A stretch of DNA of 64,000 nt, taken from the NCBI RefSeq assembly GCF_003369835.1, contig NZ_QPMJ01000003.1, forward strand, positions 186,001 through 250,000. The letters are read 5' to 3'. Numbering within the stretch: the stretch's first letter is position 1; each line of letters starts with the position of its first letter. The stretch is from Halorussus rarus. Lineage in GTDB: Archaea; Halobacteriota; Halobacteria; Halobacteriales; Haladaptataceae. The notes under the pieces were generated by a model. The model saw nothing but the letters and a program-made list of their open reading frames with translations, made no database searches and was not told the DNA's origin. The position numbers and the translations under genes were made by a program. Of the stretch, positions 25,572 to 33,507 are shown in pieces.

Positions 25572-26024
25572 ATGGACGTCTTCGTCTACGGAACGCTGAC
25601 CGACCCCGAGCAGATCGCCCGGGTCGTCTCGGAGTTCGAGTTCCGCGGGCCCGCTGTCCTGGAGGGCCTCCACCGCGTCGACGGCGAGTACCCCACGCTC
25701 GCGCCGGGCGGGACGGTGCCGGGGCGGGTCCTCCGGACCCCCGAGGTCGAGGCGCTCGACGCGTACGAAGGAGTCGCGACCGGACTGTACGTCCGGGTGT
25801 CGGTCCCGCTGGTCCGCGGTGAGTCGGGGGACGACTTCGCCGGCGAGTCGAACGCCAACGGTGACGAGTCGAACGCCGATACCGGCGAGCGCGAGGTCGA
25901 CGTGTACGTCGGCGACCCGGACGCCCTGGGCGCCGACGTCGAGTGGCCCGCCGCGGAGCCGTTCCCCGCGGCGGTCGAGCGATTCTGTCGCGGGAACGAG
26001 GTCGTAGTTCAACCGAGGCCGTGA
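25572..26024 (+). CDS. Gamma-glutamylcyclotransferase-family protein
   Basis: A 150-aa protein with the GGCT/AIG2-like fold. The N-terminal MDVFVYGTLTDPEQIA motif forms the substrate loop and LDAYEGVATGLYVR near residues 63-76 carries the catalytic-region Glu. An acidic low-complexity insert (ESNANGDESNADTGERE) separates the last strands, as often seen in haloarchaeal versions. The family turns gamma-glutamyl amines to 5-oxoproline; haloarchaea contain gamma-glutamylcysteine, a possible substrate. Divergent from the small membrane-protein gene. Confidence 0.85.
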   Translation: MDVFVYGTLTDPEQIARVVSEFEFRGPAVLEGLHRVDGEYPTLAPGGTVPGRVLRTPEVEALDAYEGVATGLYVRVSVPLVRGESGDDFAGESNANGDESNADTGEREVDVYVGDPDALGADVEWPAAEPFPAAVERFCRGNEVVVQPRP

Positions 26025-26037
26025 TAACGGCCAATAG

Positions 26038-26079
26038 GTTTATACGATGAATTCAACGTGTGCCGCCCGTCAGACGGGC
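26038..26079 (+). promoter_or_regulatory. Orphan TATA box and hairpin upstream of ilvA
   Basis: GGTTTATACG at 26037-26046 resembles a strong TATA box but no good gene begins 25-35 nt later. A perfect 7-bp inverted repeat (26065-26071 with 26073-26079) lies at the predicted transcript start. A second box GGCTTTAAGTA (26130-26140) follows. The 289-nt gap could hold a short untranslated RNA, or this may be the end of the preceding transcript. The ilvA promoter proper is AGGGTTAAAG at 26281-26290. Confidence 0.3.
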
Positions 26080-26313
26080 GTCTCATCACGCCGCTGTCCT
26101 GTACTTTCACTTTCACCGCGTCCACCGGGGCTTTAAGTACCACCCGTGCGACTCTCCGGATGCGCGTCACACGCTTCGCGCCCACTTCCCCTTTCCCCCT
26201 GTTCCCGCGCTGGTCAGTGCCGACGGCGTGGACGCCGTGGGTCGGACGCCGACCGCCGCGCCGGGAGCAACAGTTGAAAAAGGGTTAAAGAGACACCGGG
26301 ATTAGGGTGCGGT

Positions 26314-27525
26314 ATGATAGACCTCTCGGACGTTCTCGACGCCCGCGTCCGCGTCGAGGAGACCGCCCGGCGGACGCCCCTCGACTACTCGCACACCTTC
26401 TCGGACATGACCGGGGCGGAGGTCCACCTCAAACTGGAGACGTTCCAGCGCACGGGGTCGTTCAAGATCCGCGGGGCGACCAACCGCATCGCGACCCTCT
26501 CGGACGACGAGCGGGCCGCGGGCGTCGTCACCGCGAGCGCGGGCAACCACGCCCAGGGCGTCGCGCTGGCGGCGACCCGGAGCGGCGTCGACTCGAAGAT
26601 CGTGATGCCCGAGAACGCGCCCATCTCGAAGATCGAGGCGACCCGGAGCTACGGCGCGACGGTCGTGCTCCACGGCGACGACTACGACGAGGCCCAGGCG
26701 AAGGCCCACGAGATAGAGCGCGAGGAGGGCCGGACCTACGTCCACGCCTTCGACGACGAACTGGTGATGGCCGGCCAGGGCACCATCGGCCTCGAGATCA
26801 TCGAGGACCTGCCGGAGATCGACGCAGTCGTCGTCCCCATCGGCGGCGGCGGGCTCATCTCCGGCATCGCGACCGCCATCAAGAAGCAGAAGCCCGAGGC
26901 CCGCGTCGTGGGCGTCCAGGCCGAGGGCGCCTCCAGCGCGGCCCAGTCGCTCCGGAAAGGGGAGGTCCACACCCTCGACGCGGTCGACACCATCGCGGAC
27001 GGCATCGCCACCCGGAGCGTCGGCGAGAAGCCGTTCGAGGTCATCGAGGAGCGGGTCGACGAGGTCGTGACGGTCTCGGACTCGGAGATCGCGGTCGCGG
27101 TCACCCACCTGCTCGAGCGGGCGAAGACGCTCGTGGAGGGCGCGGGCGCGGTGCCGCTGGCCGCCATGCTGTCGGGGGCCATCGAGTACGAGGACGACGA
27201 GGTGGTCGTCCCGGTGCTGTCGGGCGGCAACATCGACATGAACACGCTCACGACCGTCATCATGCGGGGGCTGGTCGAGACCGGCCGGTACGTCAAGGTC
27301 CGGACCGTGCTCAAGGACCGGCCGGGCGCGCTCGACGACCTCATCGACATCATCTCGGCCCAGCGCGCGAACATCTACGGCATCCAGCACGACCGGACCT
27401 CCCGGGACATCGCGATGAACGCCGCGGAGGTCGAACTCGACCTCGAGACCCGGGGCCAGGACCACGTCGAGGAGCTGCTGGCCGCGCTGCGCGAGGAGGG
27501 GTTCGACGTCGAGGTGCTGGCGTAG
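26314..27525 (+). CDS. ilvA: Threonine ammonia-lyase with C-terminal ACT domain
   Basis: A 403-aa fold-type II PLP enzyme deaminating threonine to 2-oxobutanoate and ammonia. The PLP lysine is K51 in GSFKIRGATN, the phosphate loop is SAGNHAQGVAL near residue 73-83 and the Gly-rich IGGGGLISG lies near residue 175-183. A single ACT domain fills residues about 325-403 (YVKVRTVLKDRPGALDDLIDII), the plan of the short catabolic or biosynthetic TdcB/IlvA class. Good TATA box 26 nt upstream. The RidA-family gene that follows at 100 nt fits the need to hydrolyse the enamine product of this enzyme. Confidence 0.94.
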   Translation: MIDLSDVLDARVRVEETARRTPLDYSHTFSDMTGAEVHLKLETFQRTGSFKIRGATNRIATLSDDERAAGVVTASAGNHAQGVALAATRSGVDSKIVMPENAPISKIEATRSYGATVVLHGDDYDEAQAKAHEIEREEGRTYVHAFDDELVMAGQGTIGLEIIEDLPEIDAVVVPIGGGGLISGIATAIKKQKPEARVVGVQAEGASSAAQSLRKGEVHTLDAVDTIADGIATRSVGEKPFEVIEERVDEVVTVSDSEIAVAVTHLLERAKTLVEGAGAVPLAAMLSGAIEYEDDEVVVPVLSGGNIDMNTLTTVIMRGLVETGRYVKVRTVLKDRPGALDDLIDIISAQRANIYGIQHDRTSRDIAMNAAEVELDLETRGQDHVEELLAALREEGFDVEVLA

Positions 27526-27624
27526 ACGGAACGTCGGGGGACGCCGCGAGCCGGGGCTGCCCGGGGTGTCGGCGCGGAGCGCAGGGTTGCCCAGGTTTAA
27601 GTTCCGGGGCGCGAACAAAGCGAT

Positions 27625-28005
27625 ATGAAGCGCATCATCAGCACCCAGGACGCGCCGGAGGCGGTCGGCGCGTACAGCCAGGCGACGACCAACGGCGACG
27701 TGGTGTTCACGGCGGGCCAGATTCCGATGACGCCCGACGGCGACCTGCTCGACGACGAGGAGATCGCGGTCCAGACCCGCCAGAGCCTCGAGAACGTCAA
27801 GGCCATCCTCGAGGAGGAGGGCCTGACGATGCAGGACGTGCTGAAGGTCACCGTCTTCCTCGACGACATCGACAACTTCGACGAGATGAACGACGCCTAC
27901 CGGGAGTACTTCCAGGACAACCCGCCGGCCCGGAGCGCGGTCGAGGCCGGCAGTCTCCCGAAGGGTGTCGGCGTCGAGATCGAGGCCATCGCCGCGAACG
28001 ATTGA
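27625..28005 (+). CDS. ridA: RidA-family enamine/imine deaminase
   Basis: A 126-aa trimeric YjgF/RidA protein, which hydrolyses the reactive 2-aminoacrylate and 2-aminocrotonate made by PLP lyases such as threonine deaminase. The family signature is at the C-terminus: PARSAVEAGSLPKGVGVEIEAIA with the catalytic-pocket Arg and Glu, and the N-terminal AVGAYSQA and VFTAGQIP motifs near residues 13-32. It follows ilvA, which fits that role. The AAGTTCCGG stretch 30 nt before the ATG suggests its own weak promoter. Its stop codon touches the left end of the inverted-repeat element 28005-28109. Confidence 0.95.
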   Translation: MKRIISTQDAPEAVGAYSQATTNGDVVFTAGQIPMTPDGDLLDDEEIAVQTRQSLENVKAILEEEGLTMQDVLKVTVFLDDIDNFDEMNDAYREYFQDNPPARSAVEAGSLPKGVGVEIEAIAAND

Positions 28006-28109
28006 TACTGTCGGCTGTAAGTACGTAAGAATCCCAACTATGCTCGTTTCACGGACTTGTACGGCATTTCTGGGTAACCCTCGAGTCGTCGAATTACAGC
28101 CGACAGTAT
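28005..28109. mobile_element. MITE-like element with 16-bp terminal inverted repeats
   Basis: ATACTGTCGGCTGTAA (28005-28020) and its exact reverse complement (28094-28109) bound a 105-bp stretch that contains no gene and is lower in G+C than its surroundings. Perfect 16-bp termini around a short non-coding core are what a miniature inverted-repeat transposable element or a solitary IS end-pair leaves. No clear target duplication is visible. The element starts on the last base of the RidA stop codon and ends 3 nt before the next start codon. Confidence 0.6.
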
Positions 28110-28112
28110 GAC

Positions 28113-28325
28113 ATGACGCTGGAGCTTGGCCCGATCCGCCCGCGCGCGAAGGCCAGCGTCCTCTGGGGCGTCGTCGGTCTCCTCGCCTTCCTGGTCGCGC
28201 TCCAGGGGTACGAACTGGCGACGGGGTACCGCTACCCGGTCGCGGTCAAGGCCGGCGTCGCGCTGGCGGTCGGCGTGGGCGCGACCGGCCTCTCCTACGC
28301 GCTGGAGGGTCGGCTGTTCACGTAG
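28113..28325 (+). CDS. Small two-helix membrane protein
   Basis: A 70-aa protein with a basic N-terminus (LGPIRPRAKAS), helix VLWGVVGLLAFLVALQGYELA, a short loop (TGYRYPVAVK) and helix AGVALAVGVGATGLSYALEG. No family recognised. Its start codon lies 4 nt after the inverted-repeat element, so any promoter must lie in the element or upstream of ridA. It is the last protein gene before the tRNA-Ser gene. Confidence 0.65.
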   Translation: MTLELGPIRPRAKASVLWGVVGLLAFLVALQGYELATGYRYPVAVKAGVALAVGVGATGLSYALEGRLFT

Positions 28326-28331
28326 AAAGGA

Positions 28332-28340
28332 AGATTTAAA
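28332..28340 (+). promoter_or_regulatory. TATA box of the tRNA-Ser gene
   Basis: AGATTTAAA, an archaeal TATA consensus, is centred about 33 nt before the first base of the mature tRNA. Confidence 0.6.
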
Positions 28341-28368
28341 CGCGGGACGGGACTACGAATCACCGCGG

Positions 28369-28450
28369 GCCGGGATGGCCGAATGGCAAAGCGCACGCCT
28401 GGAAAGCGTGTCCCCTTACGGGGTTCTGGGTTCAAATCCCAGTCCCGGCG
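28369..28450 (+). tRNA. tRNA-Ser (anticodon GGA)
   Basis: An 82-nt type II tRNA. The acceptor arm GCCGGGA pairs with TCCCGGC, with G as discriminator. The anticodon stem CACGC/GCGTG encloses the loop CTGGAAA, so the anticodon is GGA (reads UCC and UCU serine codons). The long variable arm TCCCC-TTA-CGGGG is the serine hallmark and the T arm CTGGG/CCCAG carries TTCAAAT. No intron and no encoded CCA. A degenerate copy of its 3' part occurs downstream (28587-28611). Confidence 0.95.
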
Positions 28451-28835
28451 CTTCTCTGCGAACATCACGGCGAGCAGCCCGTCTGCTCGCCAACTCCGTG
28501 AGCGGAAATCGCCACAGAGCTGGATTTGAACCCCTGCCAGTCACAGCCCGCGGAACGAGCGAAGCGAGTGAGCAGGACTGTCTGGCTCCGGTTCAATTCC
28601 CAGTCCCAACGTACCCTCCTGTGAACGACGCTGCGAGCGCCTCGTCTGTTCGAGCGCCTCGTGCATTCGATTCACGTCCGGTCGACGAGAACCGATCTCG
28701 CTGCGACGCTCGCCGGTCGATCCGGACGCGACCGATATCATAAGAACATCTACACAAATGGGGTTCGGTAAACTCCGCTACAGAAACGTAATTCAGATTA
28801 TGTTTATGGCCGCGGCGGTCGTCCGTTCAACCGTG
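28451..28835. other. Gene-free region with tRNA-derived repeats
   Basis: No protein gene could be supported. It contains a degenerate reverse-strand T-arm (28520-28542, GGATTTGAACCCC read on plus) and a forward T-arm/acceptor remnant (28587-28611). They flank a GCGGAACGAGCGAAGCGAGTGAG tract and make a long imperfect inverted repeat. The rest (28612-28800) has no structure that I recognise. Confidence 0.55.
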
Positions 28836-29114
28836 ATGAGACGCCTACCGCACTACGACCCGCCCCGGCACCGCGACCCGGCGTACACCGGCAGTATCGG
28901 CCCCACGCTCGTGGCGTGGGCAGTGCTGGCGCTTGCGACGGTCGCGGCGGTGGTGGCCGTTCACTACCCCATCGCCGCCGCGGGAACAACCGCGCTCGCC
29001 GTCCCGACCTGGCTGACCGCTCGGACCCTCCGCCGCGTCCACCGGACTCGCCGGCGGACCGGCCGCACGAGCACGGTCTGCGTTCCGAAGATCGGCCTCT
29101 GCGTCGAGGTCTGA
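28836..29114 (+). CDS. Small membrane protein with Arg-rich C-terminus
   Basis: A 92-aa protein beginning MRRLPHYDPPRHRDPAYTGS, with two hydrophobic segments (TLVAWAVLALATVAAVVAVHYPI and AAGTTALAVPTWLTA) and a very basic tail ending CVPKIGLCVEV, whose two cysteines are worth noting. ATG 28836 is preferred over upstream starts because TGTTTATGG (28801-28809) is about 30 nt before it, giving a leaderless mRNA. No family recognised. It is convergent with the end of the pst operon. Confidence 0.6.
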   Translation: MRRLPHYDPPRHRDPAYTGSIGPTLVAWAVLALATVAAVVAVHYPIAAAGTTALAVPTWLTARTLRRVHRTRRRTGRTSTVCVPKIGLCVEV

Positions 29115-29147
29115 TTTCCGCTGGCGGTCGCGGCCCTCCGCTCTTCT

Positions 29148-29384
29148 TTAAGTTGTTCTGGCGATAACGGAAAGATACGAGGAGTTCTCCCCGAACGCCG
29201 ACTCCGTCGAGCCGTCGCTTCCCGTCTCGTTCCCCATCAGTCCGCCCGCAACCCCATTTGAGCGCCCGCTCCGCGATTCGGCCGCCGGTTCGCTCGCAGG
29301 GGACCGCTCGGACCCCGCGCCTGCGGGCGAGGCGTCTGTACGACTGCCTTGGGGTGACGTGGAATCGGGTGTCGTCTCTGTCAT
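29148..29384 (-). pseudogene. Short ORF coupled to pstA, possible pstB remnant
   Basis: A 78-codon reading frame starts with an ATG that overlaps the stop of pstA (ATGA at 29381-29384), exactly where pstB begins in complete haloarchaeal pst operons. It encodes a disordered Ser/Gly/Asp/Glu-rich peptide (MTETTPDSTSPQGSRT at the start) resembling the acidic low-complexity N-terminal leader found before the ATPase domain of haloarchaeal PstB, but stops before any Walker A, ABC signature or Walker B motif. No ATPase domain follows in any frame. It is either a truncated pstB or an unrelated small coupled ORF. Confidence 0.4.
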
Positions 29385-31066
29385 CGGTAGAGTTTCCTCC
29401 GGAAGTAGTATCGCGTGGCGATGCCGACCGCGTAGAACGACAGCACGACCGCGAGCAGGACCAGCACGAGCCCCCACGCGAAGTTGTCCGGGTTGTCGAG
29501 CGGACCGGCGACGCCCGCGGTGACGAGCGCGTACACCTGGTAGGGGAGCGCGCTGGTCGCCTGCAGGAGCTCGGGGTTCGTGACGAACGGCGGCGACGCG
29601 GTGAACTGGAAGCCGCCGACGACGTCCACCGTCTGGGTTCCGGGGAGGAACGTCCCGCCCGCCATCGTCAGCAGGATAGGGGCGGTCTCGCCCGCGACCC
29701 GGCCGACCCCCAGGATGACGCCAGTGACGACCCCCGGGAGCGCGGCCGGCAGGACCACGCTCCGAATCGTCTGCCACTTCGTGACCCCGAGCGCGGCGCT
29801 GGCGTCGCGGTACTCGTCGGGCACCGCGAGCATCGCCTCCCGCCCGGTGATGACGACCAGCGGGAGCAGCATGAACCCGAGCGTGAGCATCCCCGACAGC
29901 AGCGACTTCTGGCCGCCGAACCGCGGCACGAGGAACGCGTAGCCGAACAGCCCGTAGACGATGCTGGGCGTGCTCCACAGCCCGTTGGTCGCGATCTCGA
30001 CGACCTCGGTGAACCGGCCCTCGTCGGCGTACTCGCTCAGGAAGACCGCCGCGCCGACGCCAAGCGGGACCGCGAACAGCACCGCGCCCACCACCAGCCA
30101 CACCGTGCCGGCGATGGCGGGCAGGACGCCGTCGACCTCGGCCAGCAGCGAGACGCCGTTCATGAGGAACGGCCACGACACCGGCCAGACGACGGTGTAG
30201 CTGACGCCGAACAGGGCGATGGTCGTCGACGGGCCGGCGCCGGCCTCGGCCGCGATTCCCTGGACGAGACCGGGGAACCCCTTGGCGACGACGAACGCCA
30301 CCAGCCCGAACAGGACCGCGACGATGGCTCCGGCGTTGAGGTAGAGGAGGACGTGCGCGCCGACGTGCCGGCCGCGCGCCCCGAAGCCGCCGTAGGCCTT
30401 CGCGGCCGACCACCCGGTGACCAGCGAACAGAACATCACCGCGGTCGGGACGACGAACCGGGGGAAGAACGTCGCGCGGAGCCCGCCGGGCGCCCACGAC
30501 CACTGCTGGCCGATGGTGCCGGTGACGAAGACGAGCCCGGCGAACAGCGCCAGCGCGCCCGCCGGCAGCGTCGACCCGACGTCCTCGCGGGGGACGACCG
30601 TCGCGGCGAACGCGATCACGGCCGCCGCGAGCGCGGCGACCAGCCACCCGCCGAGCCCGAGCCCGAACGTCTGCGACCCGACGAGTCCGCCGACGACGAA
30701 CCAGACGGCCGCGAACGCGGTGGCCGCGACCAGGCCGGCGTCCGCCTGCGGTTCGGCCGGGAGGACTTCGAGGCGCGACCCGACGCCGAAGCCGACGACG
30801 GTCGCACCGAGGACAGCGAGCAGCGCGCCGAGCGCGGTCACCACGGGGACGCCGGCGACCGCGTCGGTCATCGCGACCAGCTCGAAGTGGGCGGCGAGCG
30901 CGAGCGCGAACAGCAGCGCCGAGAGCCCGACCGTCCCGGCCGCGAGCAGTTCGGGGAGCGAGGTGCCCTCGCGGACGAGCGCGTCCCGCTCGGCGGCGGT
31001 GCCGCGGTCGTCGCCGGAGTCTCGGCCCGCGCCGGCGTCCCGCTCCGCGCCGGTGACGCCGCCCAT
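29381..31066 (-). CDS. pstA: Phosphate ABC transporter permease PstA
   Basis: A 561-aa permease. The C-terminal 280 residues are the canonical PstA domain with the ABC-transporter EAA loop region (EYRDASAALGVTKWQTI) around residue 430-446 and the six-helix core. The N-terminal half adds some five or six extra membrane helices, a known extension in haloarchaeal PstA, which makes it about twice the bacterial length. The pstC stop and the ATG share TGATG at 31064-31068; a GTG at 31069 is an alternative. Its stop overlaps a short coupled ORF, and no PstB gene follows in the window. Confidence 0.93.
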   Translation of the reverse strand: MGGVTGAERDAGAGRDSGDDRGTAAERDALVREGTSLPELLAAGTVGLSALLFALALAAHFELVAMTDAVAGVPVVTALGALLAVLGATVVGFGVGSRLEVLPAEPQADAGLVAATAFAAVWFVVGGLVGSQTFGLGLGGWLVAALAAAVIAFAATVVPREDVGSTLPAGALALFAGLVFVTGTIGQQWSWAPGGLRATFFPRFVVPTAVMFCSLVTGWSAAKAYGGFGARGRHVGAHVLLYLNAGAIVAVLFGLVAFVVAKGFPGLVQGIAAEAGAGPSTTIALFGVSYTVVWPVSWPFLMNGVSLLAEVDGVLPAIAGTVWLVVGAVLFAVPLGVGAAVFLSEYADEGRFTEVVEIATNGLWSTPSIVYGLFGYAFLVPRFGGQKSLLSGMLTLGFMLLPLVVITGREAMLAVPDEYRDASAALGVTKWQTIRSVVLPAALPGVVTGVILGVGRVAGETAPILLTMAGGTFLPGTQTVDVVGGFQFTASPPFVTNPELLQATSALPYQVYALVTAGVAGPLDNPDNFAWGLVLVLLAVVLSFYAVGIATRYYFRRKLYR

Positions 31067-32196
31067 CACCGGTCACCTCCGAGCTTCTGCTTCATGCGCT
31101 TCTCAATGAGCCGGGAGCCGACGCTCAGGAACAGGACGGTCACGAACAGCACCACGCCGGCCGCGAACAGCGCGTTCATCTGGAGCCCGTGGGAGCTGCC
31201 GTACCGGGCCGCGATGAGGCTGGTGAGCGTCTCGTACCCGTAGAACACGTTGTAGACGGGGTCCGGGAGCGCGGGACTGTTCCGGAGCATCACGGTCGCG
31301 GCCATGGTCTCGCCGATGGCCCGGCCGACCCCGAGCAGCACCGCGGCCGACACGCCCGAGAACGCCGCCGGCAGCGTGATAGTCGACATCGTCTGCCAGT
31401 CGGTCGTACCGAGCGCGAGCGACCCGCTCTTCATCGACTCGGGCACGCTGTTGAGCGCGTCCTCGGCGACCGACACCACCGTCGGTAACGCCATCAGGCC
31501 GACGACGACGCCGACGAACAGGTAGGTCCCCTGTCCGACCAGCTCGAACTGGTCGCTGGCCCACGGGCTGAGGATGGTGAAGCCGATGAACCCGTAGACG
31601 ATGGAGGGAATCCCCGCCAGGATCTCGACGCCGGGCTTGACGAGCTCCCGGACCGCGGGCGGCGCGACCTCGCCGATGAACAGCGCGGCCGCGACCCCGA
31701 GCGGCCCGGCGACCAGCGTCGCGATGACGGTCACCACGACCGTCCCGTGGATCATCGGGACGAGCGAGAACCGCTTTGCGGTCACGGGGTCCCAGTTCGT
31801 CTCGGTGAACAGCCGCAGCCCCGGGACCGACACGCCGACCACCTCCGCGGAGGCGTACTCGAACGCCGGCCACGCCTCCAGGAAGATGAACACCGTGATG
31901 AGTCCCAGTATCAGGATGGTCGAGATGGTCGTCGCCAGCGCGAGAGCGTGCGCCGTTACCGCTTGGTGGCGGACCCAGCCGTACCCGACCGCCACCAGAA
32001 ACGCGAGGAACGCCACCACCGTCAGCGGTGACATCACGAGGAAGCCGACGAACGTGCCCAGCAGCGCCAGCGAGCCGATCGCGCCCGCCGCGAGCGCCTC
32101 GTTCTCGGCGTCCTCGACGAGGTCGCGGGCCTCGGTCAGCCGCCGCCGGAGCGCCCCTCGTAGTCCGGTCCAGTCAGTCTCGATCAGCGTTGCCAT
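31066..32196 (-). CDS. pstC: Phosphate ABC transporter permease PstC
   Basis: A 376-aa membrane subunit of the high-affinity phosphate importer. A cytoplasmic N-terminus and an extra pair of helices (residues 1-100) precede the permease domain, with the EAA-type loop ALNSVPESMKSGSLALGTTDWQ around residue 250-270 for ATPase contact. GIPSIVYGFIGF near residue 195 is the typical PstC helix. It lies 108 nt downstream of pstS and is coupled to pstA by overlapping codons, so the three genes form one operon pstS-pstC-pstA. Confidence 0.95.
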   Translation of the reverse strand: MATLIETDWTGLRGALRRRLTEARDLVEDAENEALAAGAIGSLALLGTFVGFLVMSPLTVVAFLAFLVAVGYGWVRHQAVTAHALALATTISTILILGLITVFIFLEAWPAFEYASAEVVGVSVPGLRLFTETNWDPVTAKRFSLVPMIHGTVVVTVIATLVAGPLGVAAALFIGEVAPPAVRELVKPGVEILAGIPSIVYGFIGFTILSPWASDQFELVGQGTYLFVGVVVGLMALPTVVSVAEDALNSVPESMKSGSLALGTTDWQTMSTITLPAAFSGVSAAVLLGVGRAIGETMAATVMLRNSPALPDPVYNVFYGYETLTSLIAARYGSSHGLQMNALFAAGVVLFVTVLFLSVGSRLIEKRMKQKLGGDR

Positions 32197-32304
32197 TTTT
32201 GTGTAATGTGATTCGGATGCGGTCGAAAACGGAACGACGAGGGCGAGGACGGCGCGAGCGATGCGGCCGGTCGCCGAGCGAACGCCCGGGGCCGGCCGGG
32301 CGCT

Positions 32305-33507
32305 CTACGCCTGGTCGGGGAGCTTCGCCTTCTCCTTCTCGATGTCCTTCGTCGGGAGCGGGATGTAGTTGTTCGCCTCCACGAACACCTTCTGGCCGAA
32401 CGTCGTCAGGAACATGTTGATGAACGCGGCCTCGCGCTCGTCCACGCCGCTCGGGTGCTCGTCGGTCTTCTTGGTGTACATGTGGAGGTCCCGGTTGAGC
32501 GGGTAGTCGCTGTCGAAGATGGTGTGGCTCGCGTTCTTGTCGGGCTCGTAGGTCGTGCCGTCGAACTCGATGGCGATGGGCCTGACCTGCTCGCCGGTGA
32601 ACGCCAGCGCCATGTACGCGATGGCGCCCTCGTTCTGCTGGACGACCGTCTTGACCTGCTGGTTCTGGCCCTTCCGGGTGTCGACGCCCGGCATCGGGGC
32701 CTCGGCGTCGCCGAGCATGTTGAGCCGGAACGCGGTGTCCGTCCCCGAGCCCTCGGCGCGGCCCACGCAGTAGATCTCCTTGTCCGGACCGCCGACCTCG
32801 CTCCAGTTGGTGATCTCGTCCTGGTAGATCTGCTTGATCTGCTCGCCCGTGAGCTTCCGGACGCCGGCGTCCCAGATGTCCTTGCTCACGACGACGGGCT
32901 GGCCGTCGCGCCCGACGACGTGGTCGACGTACTCCTCTTTGGCCTTCGAGTCGCTGATGCCGAGTTCGGCCGTGATGGGACCCGAGGAGTTGCCGATGTC
33001 GACCAGGCCGTCACGGACCGACTTGCAGCCGGTGCCGGAGTGGCTCAGGGCGACGCTGGTCGCGTACGGCGGGGTCGCCTGCTGCCCGGTCGCCTCGAAG
33101 CCGTAGAGGCCCGCGAAGTAGTCGGCGAGGCGCTCGTCGGTCTGGATCTGCTCCCAGCCGGGGACCGACCCCTCGTCGTTCGAGCCCCAGTACTCGCCGT
33201 CGTCGGCGGGCGCGTTGGAGTTCCAGTAGGAGCTCCCCTTGTTCGAGATGGGGTACACCGTCGAGGAGCCCTCTGCGGTGAGCATCGAGGTGTCCATCGC
33301 GTTGCTCTCCCGGGGCGTCTCGTCGGACCCCTCGGTGGCGTCCGTCGACCCCTCGGTCGCGTCGTCATCCGACCCGTCGGCCGTCGTCGTGTCGTTGCCC
33401 GAACCGCCGGTGCATCCGGCGAGGGCCGTGGTCGCACCTGCACCGGACGCGAGCAGGAACATCCGGCGCGATACGCTGTCAGACTGCCGTCCGTTGTCAG
33501 ACGTCAT
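32305..33507 (-). CDS. pstS: Phosphate-binding lipoprotein PstS
   Basis: A 400-aa periplasmic-binding-protein homolog anchored to the outside of the cell. The signal is a Tat lipoprotein type: SRRMFLLASGAGATTALAGC, with Arg14-Arg15 and the lipidated Cys32. A Gly/Thr/Asp-rich linker follows, then the ligand-binding domain with phosphate-loop motifs TAEGSSTVYPISN near 78-90, SHSGTGCK near 150-157 and GRAEGSGTDTAFRL near 240-253. ATG 33507 is preferred over GTG 33510. Two A+T-rich boxes upstream (33533-33550, minus strand) are candidate TATA elements. Confidence 0.95.
   Translation of the reverse strand: MTSDNGRQSDSVSRRMFLLASGAGATTALAGCTGGSGNDTTTADGSDDDATEGSTDATEGSDETPRESNAMDTSMLTAEGSSTVYPISNKGSSYWNSNAPADDGEYWGSNDEGSVPGWEQIQTDERLADYFAGLYGFEATGQQATPPYATSVALSHSGTGCKSVRDGLVDIGNSSGPITAELGISDSKAKEEYVDHVVGRDGQPVVVSKDIWDAGVRKLTGEQIKQIYQDEITNWSEVGGPDKEIYCVGRAEGSGTDTAFRLNMLGDAEAPMPGVDTRKGQNQQVKTVVQQNEGAIAYMALAFTGEQVRPIAIEFDGTTYEPDKNASHTIFDSDYPLNRDLHMYTKKTDEHPSGVDEREAAFINMFLTTFGQKVFVEANNYIPLPTKDIEKEKAKLPDQA

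Noticed and set aside
26058-26305. Short plus-strand ORFs before ilvA
   Set aside because: Arg/Pro/Thr-rich translation without a fold; they end in the ilvA promoter. A non-coding transcript is a better explanation if anything is made here.
28520-28611. A second tRNA gene
   Set aside because: Only T-arm and acceptor-like pieces are present. There is no D-arm, anticodon arm or matching 5' acceptor.
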